Source of the DNA: DLKC01 sp002478885
GTDB lineage: Bacteria; Bacteroidota; Bacteroidia; Chitinophagales; Chitinophagaceae
Direction: 5' to 3'
NCBI GenBank assembly: GCA_046329585.1
Contig: JAXLUI010000002.1
Location: forward strand, 1-64,000
Length of the DNA: 64,000 bases
Shown here: one piece after another, positions 1 through 7,957 of the stretch
Numbering within the stretch: position 1 is the first letter of the stretch
Layout of the letters: every line of letters begins with the position of its first letter
The notes under the pieces: model-generated
Seen by the model: the letters and a program-made list of their open reading frames with translations, nothing else
What the model was told of the DNA's origin: nothing
Databases searched by the model: none
Program-made: the position numbers and the translations under genes

Positions 1-25
1 TGGCCGTTTTTATTGAAATTCTGTG

Positions 26-436
26 TCAAAGCTTTATTTTCAGTCCATGCTTTGCTTTCATTGTCAATAAAGCTTCTGCATTCCCTTTTGCATCGTCAAC
101 CGGATTGTGTGTATGTTTTGTCCTGCGTAAATGTTTGAAGGTTTTGAACGTGTCTTTTTCTATGCCTTTGTATAAGCTGCCTAAATTTTGAGAGCTAAAC
201 CCAAATGGATTTGTCCCAATAAAATGATGGAAGTACCAACAGATAAACATCCAGTCAAAGCCATTGTTGTCACTAATAAATATGGGTCTGTCTTTGCAAG
301 TTTCTGTAATCCAATTTGCAAAATTTCCCATTACAATTTCAGGGTCTTCAAAAGTCAAGGTTTCTTCCCGTGAATGTCCTGATACTGCGAGAGCCTCTGG
401 AATAAATTTTTCGGAAATAGGTTTTAATCTTCCATA
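26..436 (-). pseudogene. 3'-5' exonuclease, 3' fragment of a gene split by the prophage
   Basis: These 135 codons encode the C-terminal part of a DnaQ/RNase T-like 3'-5' exonuclease. The Exo II segment SDNNGFDWMF and the Exo III segment HNPVDDAKGNAEAL are visible, but the Exo I DxE motif is missing. That motif is found 38.5 kb away at 38927-39038. Joining the pieces (LDKTFY followed by GRLKPISEKF) gives a 172-residue protein, about the usual size for the family, with no residue lost. The open frame runs 12 codons further upstream to a TTG at 472, but that stretch is phage DNA. The fragment alone lacks one of the metal-binding acidic pairs and is probably inactive. Confidence 0.88.
433..436. 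repeat. Target-site duplication, right junction
   Basis: The + strand reads cata here, matching 38927-38930. The interrupted host codons TTT TAT GGA fix the junction. Four bases are duplicated exactly, and a 5-bp duplication as in Mu would need one mismatch. Confidence 0.6.
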
Positions 437-539
437 TATAAACGCCCGGCCAAACCGTCCTACAAATTTCAATCATTCCGTCCTATTTTTAAAACGAATA
501 AACGCCGTTTAAACGACAGCTAATGTAGTATATTCGCAC
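437..539. other. Prophage right-end sequence, probable transposase-binding region
   Basis: No gene is seen here. The stretch holds several TAAACG/TTTAAACG-type words, including GTTTAAAC at 507-514. The same octamer occurs near the other prophage end at 38711-38718 and 38744-38751. By analogy with Mu such repeats would be transposase sites, but GTTTAAAC also occurs elsewhere in the window (about 21162, 21474 and the 141-bp repeats), so this is only suggestive. Confidence 0.3.
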
Positions 540-647
540 CGCCAATCAACAAGAACTTATTCGCCTCAGTACGCTCATGGTCACGGCTCGTTTTCCAAAC
601 ATAAAGCCGGGGTCACTCAGTGTACTGAGGCTTTTTGTTGATTGGCG
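540..647. ncRNA. Candidate structured RNA or long imperfect hairpin near prophage right end
   Basis: CGCCAATCAACAA (540-552) pairs perfectly with 635-647, and GCCTCAGTAC (563-572) pairs perfectly with 622-631. Inside, CGGCT (584-588) can pair with AGCCG (605-609). The 3' arm GTACTGAG can instead pair with CTCAGT at 616-621, so two folds exclude each other. It lies between the phage end and the methylase gene, in DNA without a convincing reading frame. The strand that is transcribed is unknown. It could be an untranslated RNA, a protein-binding cruciform or part of the transposition end. Confidence 0.5.
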
Positions 648-677
648 TCTCAAGAAGTACCCCGGCCTATTTAATTA

Positions 678-703
678 AATAAGCCCCATTACGGGGCTTT
701 ATT
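678..703 (-). terminator. Terminator after the DNA methylase gene
   Basis: AAGCCCC (681-687) and GGGGCTT (693-699) form a 7-bp stem with a 5-base loop, flanked by A/T-rich runs on both sides. It sits 3 bases past the stop codon of the leftward methylase gene and closes the leftward late transcript. The flanks would let it act in both directions. Confidence 0.75.
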
Positions 704-705
704 TA

Positions 706-1503
706 TTACACGGGGTAGTTGGCCGTCAAGACCTCCACCTTCCGTTTTAGATAACCGCTTTTCGCGTTCACGGTCACTTTCTGCTCAATGCTCCACATGT
801 GCCAACCGCACTTTTTACAATAACGGTTAAGAAGCTCACCAGGGTAACTACTCAAAAGAAATTTCCCCTTTACACTGCCCAGCGTCTTCAGCAGCCGTTC
901 AAAGTCATCAGCCGTGTACCCATCGTAGTGGCCGCAGTCACTATCGATGTAAGGCGGGTCAACGTAATGGAAAGTATCAACCGCGTCCCGGCTCTGAACA
1001 ACGTAAATCGCGTCAGCGCTCTCCAACTGAACATTCTGCAACCGTTCAGCCAGTTCAATCGTGAAACGTTCCTTCTTAGCCTGAATCAGCTTACTCGTCC
1101 TGTTTTCACTTCTGTCAAATCCCCAGCTGCCGTTCAGCCTGGCACTAAAGCTTTGAGAGCTTAACACCCACACAGCCCAGGCGCGACGAACCTCATCAAA
1201 CAAATGCGGAGCGTTGTAAATGATATCAGCGTCACGGTGCAGGCTTCTACTGTGAAGCGTGACAGCAATCAGTTTCTCCAACTCAACATACCTGGTTTGA
1301 ACAACACGGTAAAAGTTTATCAGCTCCTTATTCGTGTCGTTCAACACTTCAATCTCTGCCGGTTCACTTGCAAAGAACAAAGCAGCCCCGCCGCAGAATA
1401 CTTCATTATAAAGCCTGTACTCCTTTGGCTTTTTTGCTAACAAATACGGGAGCATCTTTTGTTTGCCCCCGTAGTAGGTGATAGGTGTTTTCAATCTTAT
1501 CAT
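706..1503 (-). CDS. D12-class DNA adenine-N6 methyltransferase
   Basis: This 265-residue protein has the D12 (Dam-like) layout. N-terminal TPITYYGGKQ leads into the S-adenosylmethionine motif FCGGAALFF (residues 36-44), with the catalytic DPPY at 182-185 in motif IV. Members methylate the N6 of adenine in short DNA sites. It is the last gene of the leftward late region, next to the phage right end, where Mu carries its mom modification gene. An inferred role is protecting phage DNA from host restriction or marking it. No cognate restriction gene is nearby. The target site cannot be read from the sequence. Confidence 0.9.
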   Translation of the reverse strand: MIRLKTPITYYGGKQKMLPYLLAKKPKEYRLYNEVFCGGAALFFASEPAEIEVLNDTNKELINFYRVVQTRYVELEKLIAVTLHSRSLHRDADIIYNAPHLFDEVRRAWAVWVLSSQSFSARLNGSWGFDRSENRTSKLIQAKKERFTIELAERLQNVQLESADAIYVVQSRDAVDTFHYVDPPYIDSDCGHYDGYTADDFERLLKTLGSVKGKFLLSSYPGELLNRYCKKCGWHMWSIEQKVTVNAKSGYLKRKVEVLTANYPV

Positions 1504-1551
1504 AATTCAGGATTTACTTTTGGCGCTCGTTTTCCCTGAATCAGAAAAGCG

Positions 1552-2862
1552 TTAGTAATTCTGCTTATAAGTAACCTTATACGTCGTGATCTGGTCTGTC
1601 GTCAGGTGATCTTTAATGCTGCGTTCCGTCTCTGGCAACTCCACAAGCTGGGTGCTCCACTTAATGCCATTGTCCAGGGTTGGAATCCACTGGCTATAAT
1701 CACCCATCTGCTTAGTGCTGGCCGTTTGAAAGTAAATGCCACTTCCGTATTGCTGGTGCATACTAAAGTAAAACAGGCAGAGATCATAAATTTTCCCGCC
1801 CGGTTGCCAGTCCGTGTCGACAGCCGCAGGGCGAAGGCCATTGTTACCCAGCACGGACCTGCTGCCAAATGTCTTGCATATATATTCGCCAATGGACTTG
1901 CTCGTTTGGTTTTCTGTTGCGGTTCTGTCGAAGTGCTCAAATGGGTTCAGCGCAATGCCAATGTTTGTGCGCTTAAATACTTTCATGGCATCGATGGTTC
2001 GGTATATAGCAGCAAGCCTGTTAGCATCAGTAAAGCCAGCAGCAACATAAGCGTTCTTGCGTTGCAGGCCCATACCCGTGTTACCTATCGCAAGGTTAAG
2101 CGGTTCGCCCGTGGCGGGTGATGTTCCGGTAATGGTTATTTCAGCAATAAAATCATTGTTATCGTATCGGTCTGCAATAGCAGCCATGAATGCAGCCCAT
2201 GCGTCCAGGTATGCATCTTTATACCACATCACACTCATGCTGTCAGCGCCCTGGCTCCAACCAACATTTGCATAATCATCACCAGGTAATTTAAAGGAGC
2301 CGAAAGCTTGCTTTGTCCAGGCAGGCGCAAACACACCGCATGGAATACGCAGCTTAAACCGAACATCAATTCCCCGGCTCTTACAATCTTTTGCAAAGGC
2401 AATCGCGTCTTCAATCGGTTGCCAGTTATACTGGCCGTTGCCAATCCATATTTCGTTAGCCTTTACATTGATCACATAATTTTCAATCAATGCAGTAAAA
2501 ACATAATCAACCGGGTTTAAAATTCGCCAGGTAAAATCACGCATTGCAACACCGCTTAAACGAGGTTTTACCGTCGTTGGTGCGTCGCACCATTTTGGAG
2601 TGCTATCGTTTTTAATGCTGCCAATCACACTGTCTTTAGTGCACACCTGCCAGCTTGAATCTTTATAACAGGTACTTTTCTTTCTTGACCACCACTTGCC
2701 GCTATAGCAAGTGTATGGGATGGAACTGTCTTTTGTAATGCATGTGGTATGTGGCAACCACGTAGTGTCTTTAAAATAATTGTAACCGCAGATAACTTGT
2801 TTTGTTTGCGCCGTTGTATGCAGTGCGATCATGGCAAAGGCAGCTAATAATATATTTTTCAT
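1552..2862 (-). CDS. Secreted protein with Cys-rich N-terminus and glycoside-hydrolase-like barrel
   Basis: This 436-residue protein starts with a clear Sec signal peptide ending in HTTAQ (about residue 19). A region of about 75 residues with six or more cysteines follows. From about residue 90 it resembles a TIM-barrel glycoside hydrolase, with beta-alpha alternation such as ANEIWIGNGQYNW, GIDVRFKLRIP and FIAEITITGT. I cannot assign a GH family or name the acid/base residues. It lies between the Ig-like secreted protein and the methylase, at the distal end of the tail operon. It may be a depolymerase, a lysis enzyme exported by Sec, or a lysogenic-conversion factor. No other endolysin candidate was found. 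Confidence 0.55.
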   Translation of the reverse strand: MKNILLAAFAMIALHTTAQTKQVICGYNYFKDTTWLPHTTCITKDSSIPYTCYSGKWWSRKKSTCYKDSSWQVCTKDSVIGSIKNDSTPKWCDAPTTVKPRLSGVAMRDFTWRILNPVDYVFTALIENYVINVKANEIWIGNGQYNWQPIEDAIAFAKDCKSRGIDVRFKLRIPCGVFAPAWTKQAFGSFKLPGDDYANVGWSQGADSMSVMWYKDAYLDAWAAFMAAIADRYDNNDFIAEITITGTSPATGEPLNLAIGNTGMGLQRKNAYVAAGFTDANRLAAIYRTIDAMKVFKRTNIGIALNPFEHFDRTATENQTSKSIGEYICKTFGSRSVLGNNGLRPAAVDTDWQPGGKIYDLCLFYFSMHQQYGSGIYFQTASTKQMGDYSQWIPTLDNGIKWSTQLVELPETERSIKDHLTTDQITTYKVTYKQNY

Positions 2863-2876
2863 AGGAGGTGTTTTTA

Positions 2877-2906
2877 AAAAAGAGCATCGGTGCCGATGCT
2901 CTTTTT
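2877..2906 (-). terminator. Strong rho-independent terminator
   Basis: A near-perfect palindrome, GAGCATCGG TG CCGATGCTC, is flanked by A5 and T5 runs. The stem reaches 14 bp if the A/T arms pair. It follows the stop of the Ig-like gene and precedes the hydrolase-like gene, so it probably separates the latter from the main tail transcript. Confidence 0.85.
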
Positions 2907-2922
2907 ACAGTTAAATCAATGT

Positions 2923-3357
2923 TTAGTTTACAGTGTAATCCAATCTTTCAGCAGTAATCACCGGGTTCACCTGGATAGGTATTTGAAGTGATATTATCTG
3001 CCCAAGACTGTTGTATGCAGCAACGGTAATCGATGTGTTACCAACCACCGTTCCTTTCACGTCAACCTGGTTACCATTAATGATTGTCGCCTGGGCTCCC
3101 GCTGCAACGCCGCCAAAGTACATGCCGCTGATCGGTTGAACAGAGCTGTCAATGTTGCTGTAACCTGTAACGGTTATACGCTTGGTTACATTCAATGTTA
3201 CAGTAAGCGTTGCGCCAACAGGTGCAGAATATACCGGAGCAACACGCTCATACTTCACTACACTGGCAGCGTTTACAAATACCGGGTTGTTTACTCTTGC
3301 GAAGGTTGATACTGTCATCACCACCGCTACAATGCCTAATAAAAGGGCTTTTTTCAT
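2923..3357 (-). CDS. Secreted Ig-like beta-sandwich protein
   Basis: This 144-residue protein has a signal peptide (MKKALLLGIVAVVMTVSTFA). The rest is rich in Val, Thr and Gly in short alternating strands (TLTVTLNVTKRITVTGYSN; IQVNPVITAERLDYTVN), as in bacterial Ig-like or Big domains. It sits between the tail fibre gene and the hydrolase-like gene and has its own terminator. A phage structural protein would not need export, so it may decorate the lysogen's surface or act from the periplasm. The function is unknown. Confidence 0.55.
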   Translation of the reverse strand: MKKALLLGIVAVVMTVSTFARVNNPVFVNAASVVKYERVAPVYSAPVGATLTVTLNVTKRITVTGYSNIDSSVQPISGMYFGGVAAGAQATIINGNQVDVKGTVVGNTSITVAAYNSLGQIISLQIPIQVNPVITAERLDYTVN

Positions 3358-3416
3358 AGTTGTCTGTTTTATGATTAAAAAATAATGAACTAAACTTTTG
3401 TGCTGCTATCAGCTTC

Positions 3417-3433
3417 GTTGCGTCGCACTCTTG
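3417..3433 (-). repeat. Dispersed CAAGAGTGCGACGCAAC repeat, copy 1
   Basis: The reverse complement of this 17-mer matches copies at 14945-14961 (same orientation) and 21393-21409 (opposite orientation), with close variants at 8882-8895, 25934-25950 and 35851-35866. This copy lies in the gap after the Ig-like gene's start and just downstream of the fibre stop. Confidence 0.75.
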
Positions 3434-3435
3434 AA

Positions 3436-6177
3436 CTAAGGCATTTCAATCACAACGAATGTGCTGCCAACAAGCACGCTGCTCGCTGTGCCATCTGAAT
3501 TATTCTGCGCGAACTGAACTGTAAGTGTGCCAGCAGCATTAACAGTTATCGTTCCTGTTATCGTCGCATATCCCGCTGTGGAGCTTGTAACATCTGAAAC
3601 AGTTGTCGCTAAAGCTGTGGCCCTTGACGTTCCGATTGTCTTCATCAAACCCGTTTCTGAAACATAGCTATCATAGATGATGTTTGTTGCGGTGCATGTG
3701 CCACCAATGGCGAATTTTATACCGCCAGTATTTACAGATGTTGTATATAACAGTGCCTGGAATCTGTATTTATGGCCCGCAGCAAGAGAAGCTGTTAACC
3801 CGGTAATATTGGCTAATGTTGTCGAACTTGTTTTATCAAACTGTGTGCTCACCCTGCTTTGTTGCGATTGCAAAAACTCCTGTTCAATGCCACCATTATT
3901 AGTGTACTTCATTTGAGGGTCTACACGGTTAATTACTCCCGGTTCCGCAGTTGTTTGCGATACACCGTTGTCAAGTTTTATTTGCCCGCCTTCGGCACCA
4001 GCAACACTGCCCTTAATATGAACAAAAGCTGTTGGCCTTTCAATGCCTACCCCAATCGAACCACTATTGTTATCCGCTGGTGGAGTTGTTCCATCACCGG
4101 CAGCGCCATTGTCTGTTATGGTATTGATAGCCTGTATACCTCTACCAGTGAAAGTGTATATTTTGCCATTTATAGCTGTATTACCACTCGTTCCTGTACT
4201 TGATATTCTATACAGATCAACATAATATTCTCCATCAACTTGTGCAGTAAGCGTAATATTATTTCGATTTGAAGAACCAGTAATATTGGCAACGCTGTTT
4301 GTAACAGAAGCTGACGATGAAGCGGCAGAATGTCTGCCGTCTACTGTTCTAACAACAACTTTGTAATTTATAGTTGCGGCACCACCACCTATTTGACTTA
4401 TTACCGCAGAAATAACCGGCTCTTTTAAAGGCTCGATATGTATAGACCCAACCGTTGAAAGGTCGCCGCGTATTTGTCCAGCATATAAACTATCAGTAGT
4501 ATTTATATTATATCCAATCTTCCAGTTTCCACCAGACAATATTTTCATGTGAGACAAAGTGGAACCTTGATATGTCCAATCAAAATAAGTTGATGAGTTC
4601 CACGAACGGAAAAGCGAATTCATTATTTGTCCTGTAGAATTATCCATATACAACGTCTTGAACGTTTGCCCAAAAACCCCCAAATCAACAGTCGCACTTG
4701 CAGAAGGCATAATATTTTTATTGGTTCTAATTCCGTATAACGCACCAATGTTTGTGCTTGAATCAGCAATATTTATATCTAAGCCTATCCCACTCTGCCC
4801 GGAAGCTCCTTTTTTTATATTACCGGAAATAGAAATACCAGTATATGTTTCGCTTGCAGTTGCTCTTAGTGTTGTGTTTAAGTTTATGGTCATAGCACTT
4901 TGATTGTTTGCCGTAGTAACATTATAGCCAGGTGTAAAAGAAATTTGATTGGGGAATGCGCCAGCTATTGTATTCGCACTCGTCAATGTACTTGTGCCTC
5001 CCAAATTCCAGTAAGGAGCGCCGCTGATCGCAGCATACCTCGCATCATAATAACCTCTTGTATGCACACCACCGCCCAGCGTTGTTGTATCCAGGCTTAT
5101 AACACCGCTGCTTATTGATATTGGTGCATTGGCCGTTATTGCCGCCCTTGCCCTGGCATCAGTGTAATAAAGATTGCTTCCTTCAGTGAGGTCACTCGTG
5201 CTCTTTAATGCGAGCCTTGCGTCGAACCTCGCAGTTGTCCAGTATAAATTTGAACCTTCCGCAATATCGCTCGTCGTCGCATCAGCACCACTCGTAATAA
5301 GGCCATTGCTGTTATACGTGATCTTTGTTTTCGTTGCGCCAGTTACGCCCGTTCCCGTTAACCCATCCGTTATTCCATAACCACTCAACGTTGTTGGTGT
5401 TCCCGTTACCTTGCTCCATGCTAAAGCAGTTAACCAGGAAGGGTTTGAATAGCTGCCACTCGAAACAAGATCGCCAACACTCCAACTCCTGTTTGCACTA
5501 AGATCATACGTCGTTGCATTGATCGTGATCGTTCTGCCGGTGCCAACTGCATCACTTATTCCATAACCACTCAACGTTGTTGGCGTACCCGTTATCTTGC
5601 TCCAACCTAACGCTGTTATCCAGGAAGGGTTTGAATAGCTGCCACTCGAAAGAAGATCACCAACACTCCAACTCCTGTTTGCACTTAGATCATACGTCGT
5701 TCCATTTATGGTAATGCTGGTGCCGGTACTCACTGCATCGGTTATACCGTAACCGGCGATAGTAGTCGGCGTTCCGTTTACAATTGACCACGGCACGCTT
5801 TGTAGCGCAATGTCCGTGCGGTTGTTGCTACTATTATCCACGGCTGTAAAGTCGCCACTAAAGTTCAGCGAAGGCCGCTGTGTTACCGATGTGCCAACGG
5901 TTTTGACAGTCTGGTAATAACTACTGCCACCACCACCTGTTGATACAACTTCTGTCCAGGCGCTTGTAACATGATTCCACTTATACAGTTTGTCATTACA
6001 GCTATCGAAATACAGCGCCGCGAATTTTATACTGGTGTTCACCGCAGGTGCACCGCAGGCTGTTGGTATTTCCAGCACACGGCGTGCACGTATGTTATAA
6101 GCATCGTATGAAGATGCCTGGCTAAACACAGCAAGGCTGCTTATTAAAAAGCAAATGATAAAAAGAAGTCTTTTCAT
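3436..6177 (-). CDS. Large tail fibre protein with Sec signal peptide
   Basis: This 913-residue protein is the largest leftward product. The ATG at 6177 is chosen because it opens a typical signal peptide (KRLLFIICFLISSLAVFSQ); the frame is open for 17 codons further upstream. Residues from about 130 carry a 62-residue repeat (GTPTTLSGYG...DLSANRSWSVGDL...). After it comes the fibre motif SDLTEGSNLYYTDARA, seen in many phage and cyanophage fibres. The C-terminal third has a fibronectin-like stretch and a beta-rich end (VLVGSTFVVIEMP). It likely recognises the host surface. The signal peptide is odd for a virion protein assembled in the cytoplasm. No reverse transcriptase is nearby, so this is not a diversity-generating retroelement target. 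Confidence 0.8.
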   Translation of the reverse strand: MKRLLFIICFLISSLAVFSQASSYDAYNIRARRVLEIPTACGAPAVNTSIKFAALYFDSCNDKLYKWNHVTSAWTEVVSTGGGGSSYYQTVKTVGTSVTQRPSLNFSGDFTAVDNSSNNRTDIALQSVPWSIVNGTPTTIAGYGITDAVSTGTSITINGTTYDLSANRSWSVGDLLSSGSYSNPSWITALGWSKITGTPTTLSGYGISDAVGTGRTITINATTYDLSANRSWSVGDLVSSGSYSNPSWLTALAWSKVTGTPTTLSGYGITDGLTGTGVTGATKTKITYNSNGLITSGADATTSDIAEGSNLYWTTARFDARLALKSTSDLTEGSNLYYTDARARAAITANAPISISSGVISLDTTTLGGGVHTRGYYDARYAAISGAPYWNLGGTSTLTSANTIAGAFPNQISFTPGYNVTTANNQSAMTINLNTTLRATASETYTGISISGNIKKGASGQSGIGLDINIADSSTNIGALYGIRTNKNIMPSASATVDLGVFGQTFKTLYMDNSTGQIMNSLFRSWNSSTYFDWTYQGSTLSHMKILSGGNWKIGYNINTTDSLYAGQIRGDLSTVGSIHIEPLKEPVISAVISQIGGGAATINYKVVVRTVDGRHSAASSSASVTNSVANITGSSNRNNITLTAQVDGEYYVDLYRISSTGTSGNTAINGKIYTFTGRGIQAINTITDNGAAGDGTTPPADNNSGSIGVGIERPTAFVHIKGSVAGAEGGQIKLDNGVSQTTAEPGVINRVDPQMKYTNNGGIEQEFLQSQQSRVSTQFDKTSSTTLANITGLTASLAAGHKYRFQALLYTTSVNTGGIKFAIGGTCTATNIIYDSYVSETGLMKTIGTSRATALATTVSDVTSSTAGYATITGTITVNAAGTLTVQFAQNNSDGTASSVLVGSTFVVIEMP
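5401..5772 (-). repeat. Two tandem 186-bp repeats inside the tail fibre gene
   Basis: Copies at 5772-5587 and 5586-5401 encode two 62-residue units, and a partial third follows to about 5350. Long stretches are identical in DNA, for example the bases encoding DLSANRSWSVGDL and SSGSYSNPSW. Such repeats can expand or contract by recombination and change fibre length. Confidence 0.85.
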
Positions 6178-6187
6178 AGGTATGTGA

Positions 6188-6631
6188 TTAACGTTTGTAA
6201 ATGGTAATGAGCGTGTCAACAGTAACACCAGTAAAGTATATCGTGTCGCCTGCTGTTTTTAAAAGTTTCATGTCCAGGATAAACACACCGCCTGATAGTT
6301 GCAGGCTATCAGCTATATCAGTACCGCCGTCTGTAGTGCCAATGCTTACAATAGGGTTCGAGCCATCTTTTATTACGATCACTTCAATCAGCATGTCTGC
6401 TGTTACCAGCATGCTTAATGCACCGGCATCAAGCTCTATTTTGCCCGGCCCTGTAAATGAATTTATCTGCAATTGCAAACTGTTCAACGTGGTTGCAAGA
6501 TTAGTAACCTTGCTTATTGGCAAATTGTCTTCATCCAAATTAAAGAAGCTGTCTATCCATGTCCAGAACTGCGACTGCGTCGGCTTCTTGCGAGTCATGA
6601 ACCAAAACTTTATCGTTGCTCTACTTGCCAT
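6188..6631 (-). CDS. Tail fibre-associated protein of Bacteroidota phages
   Basis: This 147-residue protein begins ASRATIKFWFMTRKKPTQSQFW, a start I associate with small tail proteins of Bacteroidota phages, followed by WIDSFFNLDEDNLPIS. The middle and end are beta-rich. It lies between the collar-domain protein and the long fibre and ends 10 bp before the fibre start. A role as a fibre adaptor or short fibre is inferred from position only. Confidence 0.5.
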   Translation of the reverse strand: MASRATIKFWFMTRKKPTQSQFWTWIDSFFNLDEDNLPISKVTNLATTLNSLQLQINSFTGPGKIELDAGALSMLVTADMLIEVIVIKDGSNPIVSIGTTDGGTDIADSLQLSGGVFILDMKLLKTAGDTIYFTGVTVDTLITIYKR

Positions 6632-6646
6632 TTAAACAGTGTTTTA

Positions 6647-7483
6647 TTAGCCTACAAATCGAATGAACATAACTACTTTGTAAGGCAGTAAATGTTTAAG
6701 CGCTGTGCCGCTTCCAAGTGCACTTGTCTTAATTCCGGTAACGCCGCCAACCTCGTCAGTGTCTGCACCAGTAGTAATCTTATTGGTTAAAGAACTGCCG
6801 CCGCCTGAATCTGTCGTGCTTGTCTTGCTCGAAGGAATAACCACATCCAATTGCACATTCGGTAAATTCGTTTGCCCGATTGATATCGTCTTTGAACCGC
6901 CCATTTCACCCACAACATCAAAGTCAACATCGGTATCATCCATCACTACAGGTATCTTACCTTTCCACTCTGCGTCCGGTACAGCTTCCCAGCCATCAGG
7001 TATTTCACCGGCAGGCCTGCCCCAGAATAGCCAGCTTCCGTAGTAGGTCGTGCCGCTTACATCATAGCCCATCAGCGGCTTTAGCATGCGTTCAATTGTA
7101 TCAAGCCTGGCAAGCACACCATTCGAAGGGTCGTTGCGTTTAAAGTCAGCCCAGGCAAACTGTTCGTCAGCCGTTCCAAATGTTGCCACACGATCTAAAT
7201 AATAATCGTGCATTTCACCGCCGAAGAACTCTTTCTGCGTAGCAGTTTCAACAATGATCACATAAGGTTGCGTTACACCTCCAACAAAGGGCAGCACTTC
7301 GCCGTTGATCGCTACCCATCCATCGGTTGCAGAGCCGCCACTTTCAACACAGCCGCTTAGTATGCAGGTGTTGCCGCCCATAAGAGAAGCCTTCTCAACC
7401 TGCACCACAGCACCCTGAATAAATTCAAGCGTACTCTCACTAAATGGATATCCCGGTCTTACGTCGAATGAAAGTTTTTTCAT
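6647..7483 (-). CDS. Tail fibre protein with collar-like domain
   Basis: This 278-residue protein has a C-terminal half typical of phage tail-collar domains: a WFWGRP-type segment (GSWLFWGRPAGEIPDGWE), then GKIPVVMDD, GGSKTISIGQTNLPN, and the closing LLPYKVVMFIRFVG. These domains form trimeric fibre tips or collars. The N-terminal 110 residues are beta-rich and probably attach to the baseplate. It starts 4 bp after the preceding baseplate gene, consistent with one transcript. Confidence 0.78.
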   Translation of the reverse strand: MKKLSFDVRPGYPFSESTLEFIQGAVVQVEKASLMGGNTCILSGCVESGGSATDGWVAINGEVLPFVGGVTQPYVIIVETATQKEFFGGEMHDYYLDRVATFGTADEQFAWADFKRNDPSNGVLARLDTIERMLKPLMGYDVSGTTYYGSWLFWGRPAGEIPDGWEAVPDAEWKGKIPVVMDDTDVDFDVVGEMGGSKTISIGQTNLPNVQLDVVIPSSKTSTTDSGGGSSLTNKITTGADTDEVGGVTGIKTSALGSGTALKHLLPYKVVMFIRFVG

Positions 7484-7486
7484 AGT

Positions 7487-7957
7487 CTAAAATCTTACGA
7501 TGTTATAATTCTTGCCTGGTGTTTTATACTTGGCAAGCAATGCCCTCAACCTTGCGAGATCACCCTCGCTTGTAACGATATCAACAGGAATGAAAACAGT
7601 AAAATCAACGCCACTGTCACCGTATGAATCATCAGGCCATAGAAAAATATCAGCCTCAATGTTCACGTCTCTCAAATATTCATCAGGCCACAAATACAGT
7701 TTTACCAGTGCATCAAAATTGTCAATGTAAATGCGTCTCAACGTTGGGTCGAATGCATCGTTCAATACTGCACGCAGGTAACAGCGCTGGCTGTTATGCG
7801 CAAGCCTGTACTCCGTATTGGTGATGAACAGTTGAAAGTTGTTATACACTTCTTTCAATGCCCAATACGCACAGTTCATCAGCAGCAGGAAGTTCGCCTT
7901 CCGCATCCACGAAGGCGTGATCGTTAAAAGCAATGCATCAAAATCAATCTGCCACAT
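7487..7957 (-). CDS. Baseplate or tail protein in the gp48/gpI position
   Basis: This 156-residue protein overlaps the end of the baseplate J-like gene by 14 bp, so the two are translationally coupled. It occupies the place of Mu gp48 or P2 gpI, which join baseplate to fibre. The sequence is rich in Trp, Tyr and Leu, with two short LWPDE/LWPDD repeats (about residues 90 and 107). No motif gives its function directly, so the assignment is from position. Confidence 0.5.
   Translation of the reverse strand: MWQIDFDALLLTITPSWMRKANFLLLMNCAYWALKEVYNNFQLFITNTEYRLAHNSQRCYLRAVLNDAFDPTLRRIYIDNFDALVKLYLWPDEYLRDVNIEADIFLWPDDSYGDSGVDFTVFIPVDIVTSEGDLARLRALLAKYKTPGKNYNIVRF

Noticed and set aside
437..446. 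Classical TG...CA Mu ends
   Set aside because: The left end can be read as TGTAAGG if shifted two bases, but the right junction fixed by the host gene has no matching TG, so the boundary was set by the host gene only.
540..647. Retron or TnpB-associated RNA
   Set aside because: No reverse transcriptase, TnpB or Y1 transposase is encoded in the window.
2863..2868. AGGAGG as a ribosome-binding site for the hydrolase-like gene
   Set aside because: It is on the + strand; the gene is on the minus strand, where the sequence reads CCTCCT.
3436..6177. Target of a diversity-generating retroelement, as in Bacteroides Hankyphage
   Set aside because: No reverse transcriptase or template repeat was seen; the repeats are ordinary tandem duplications.
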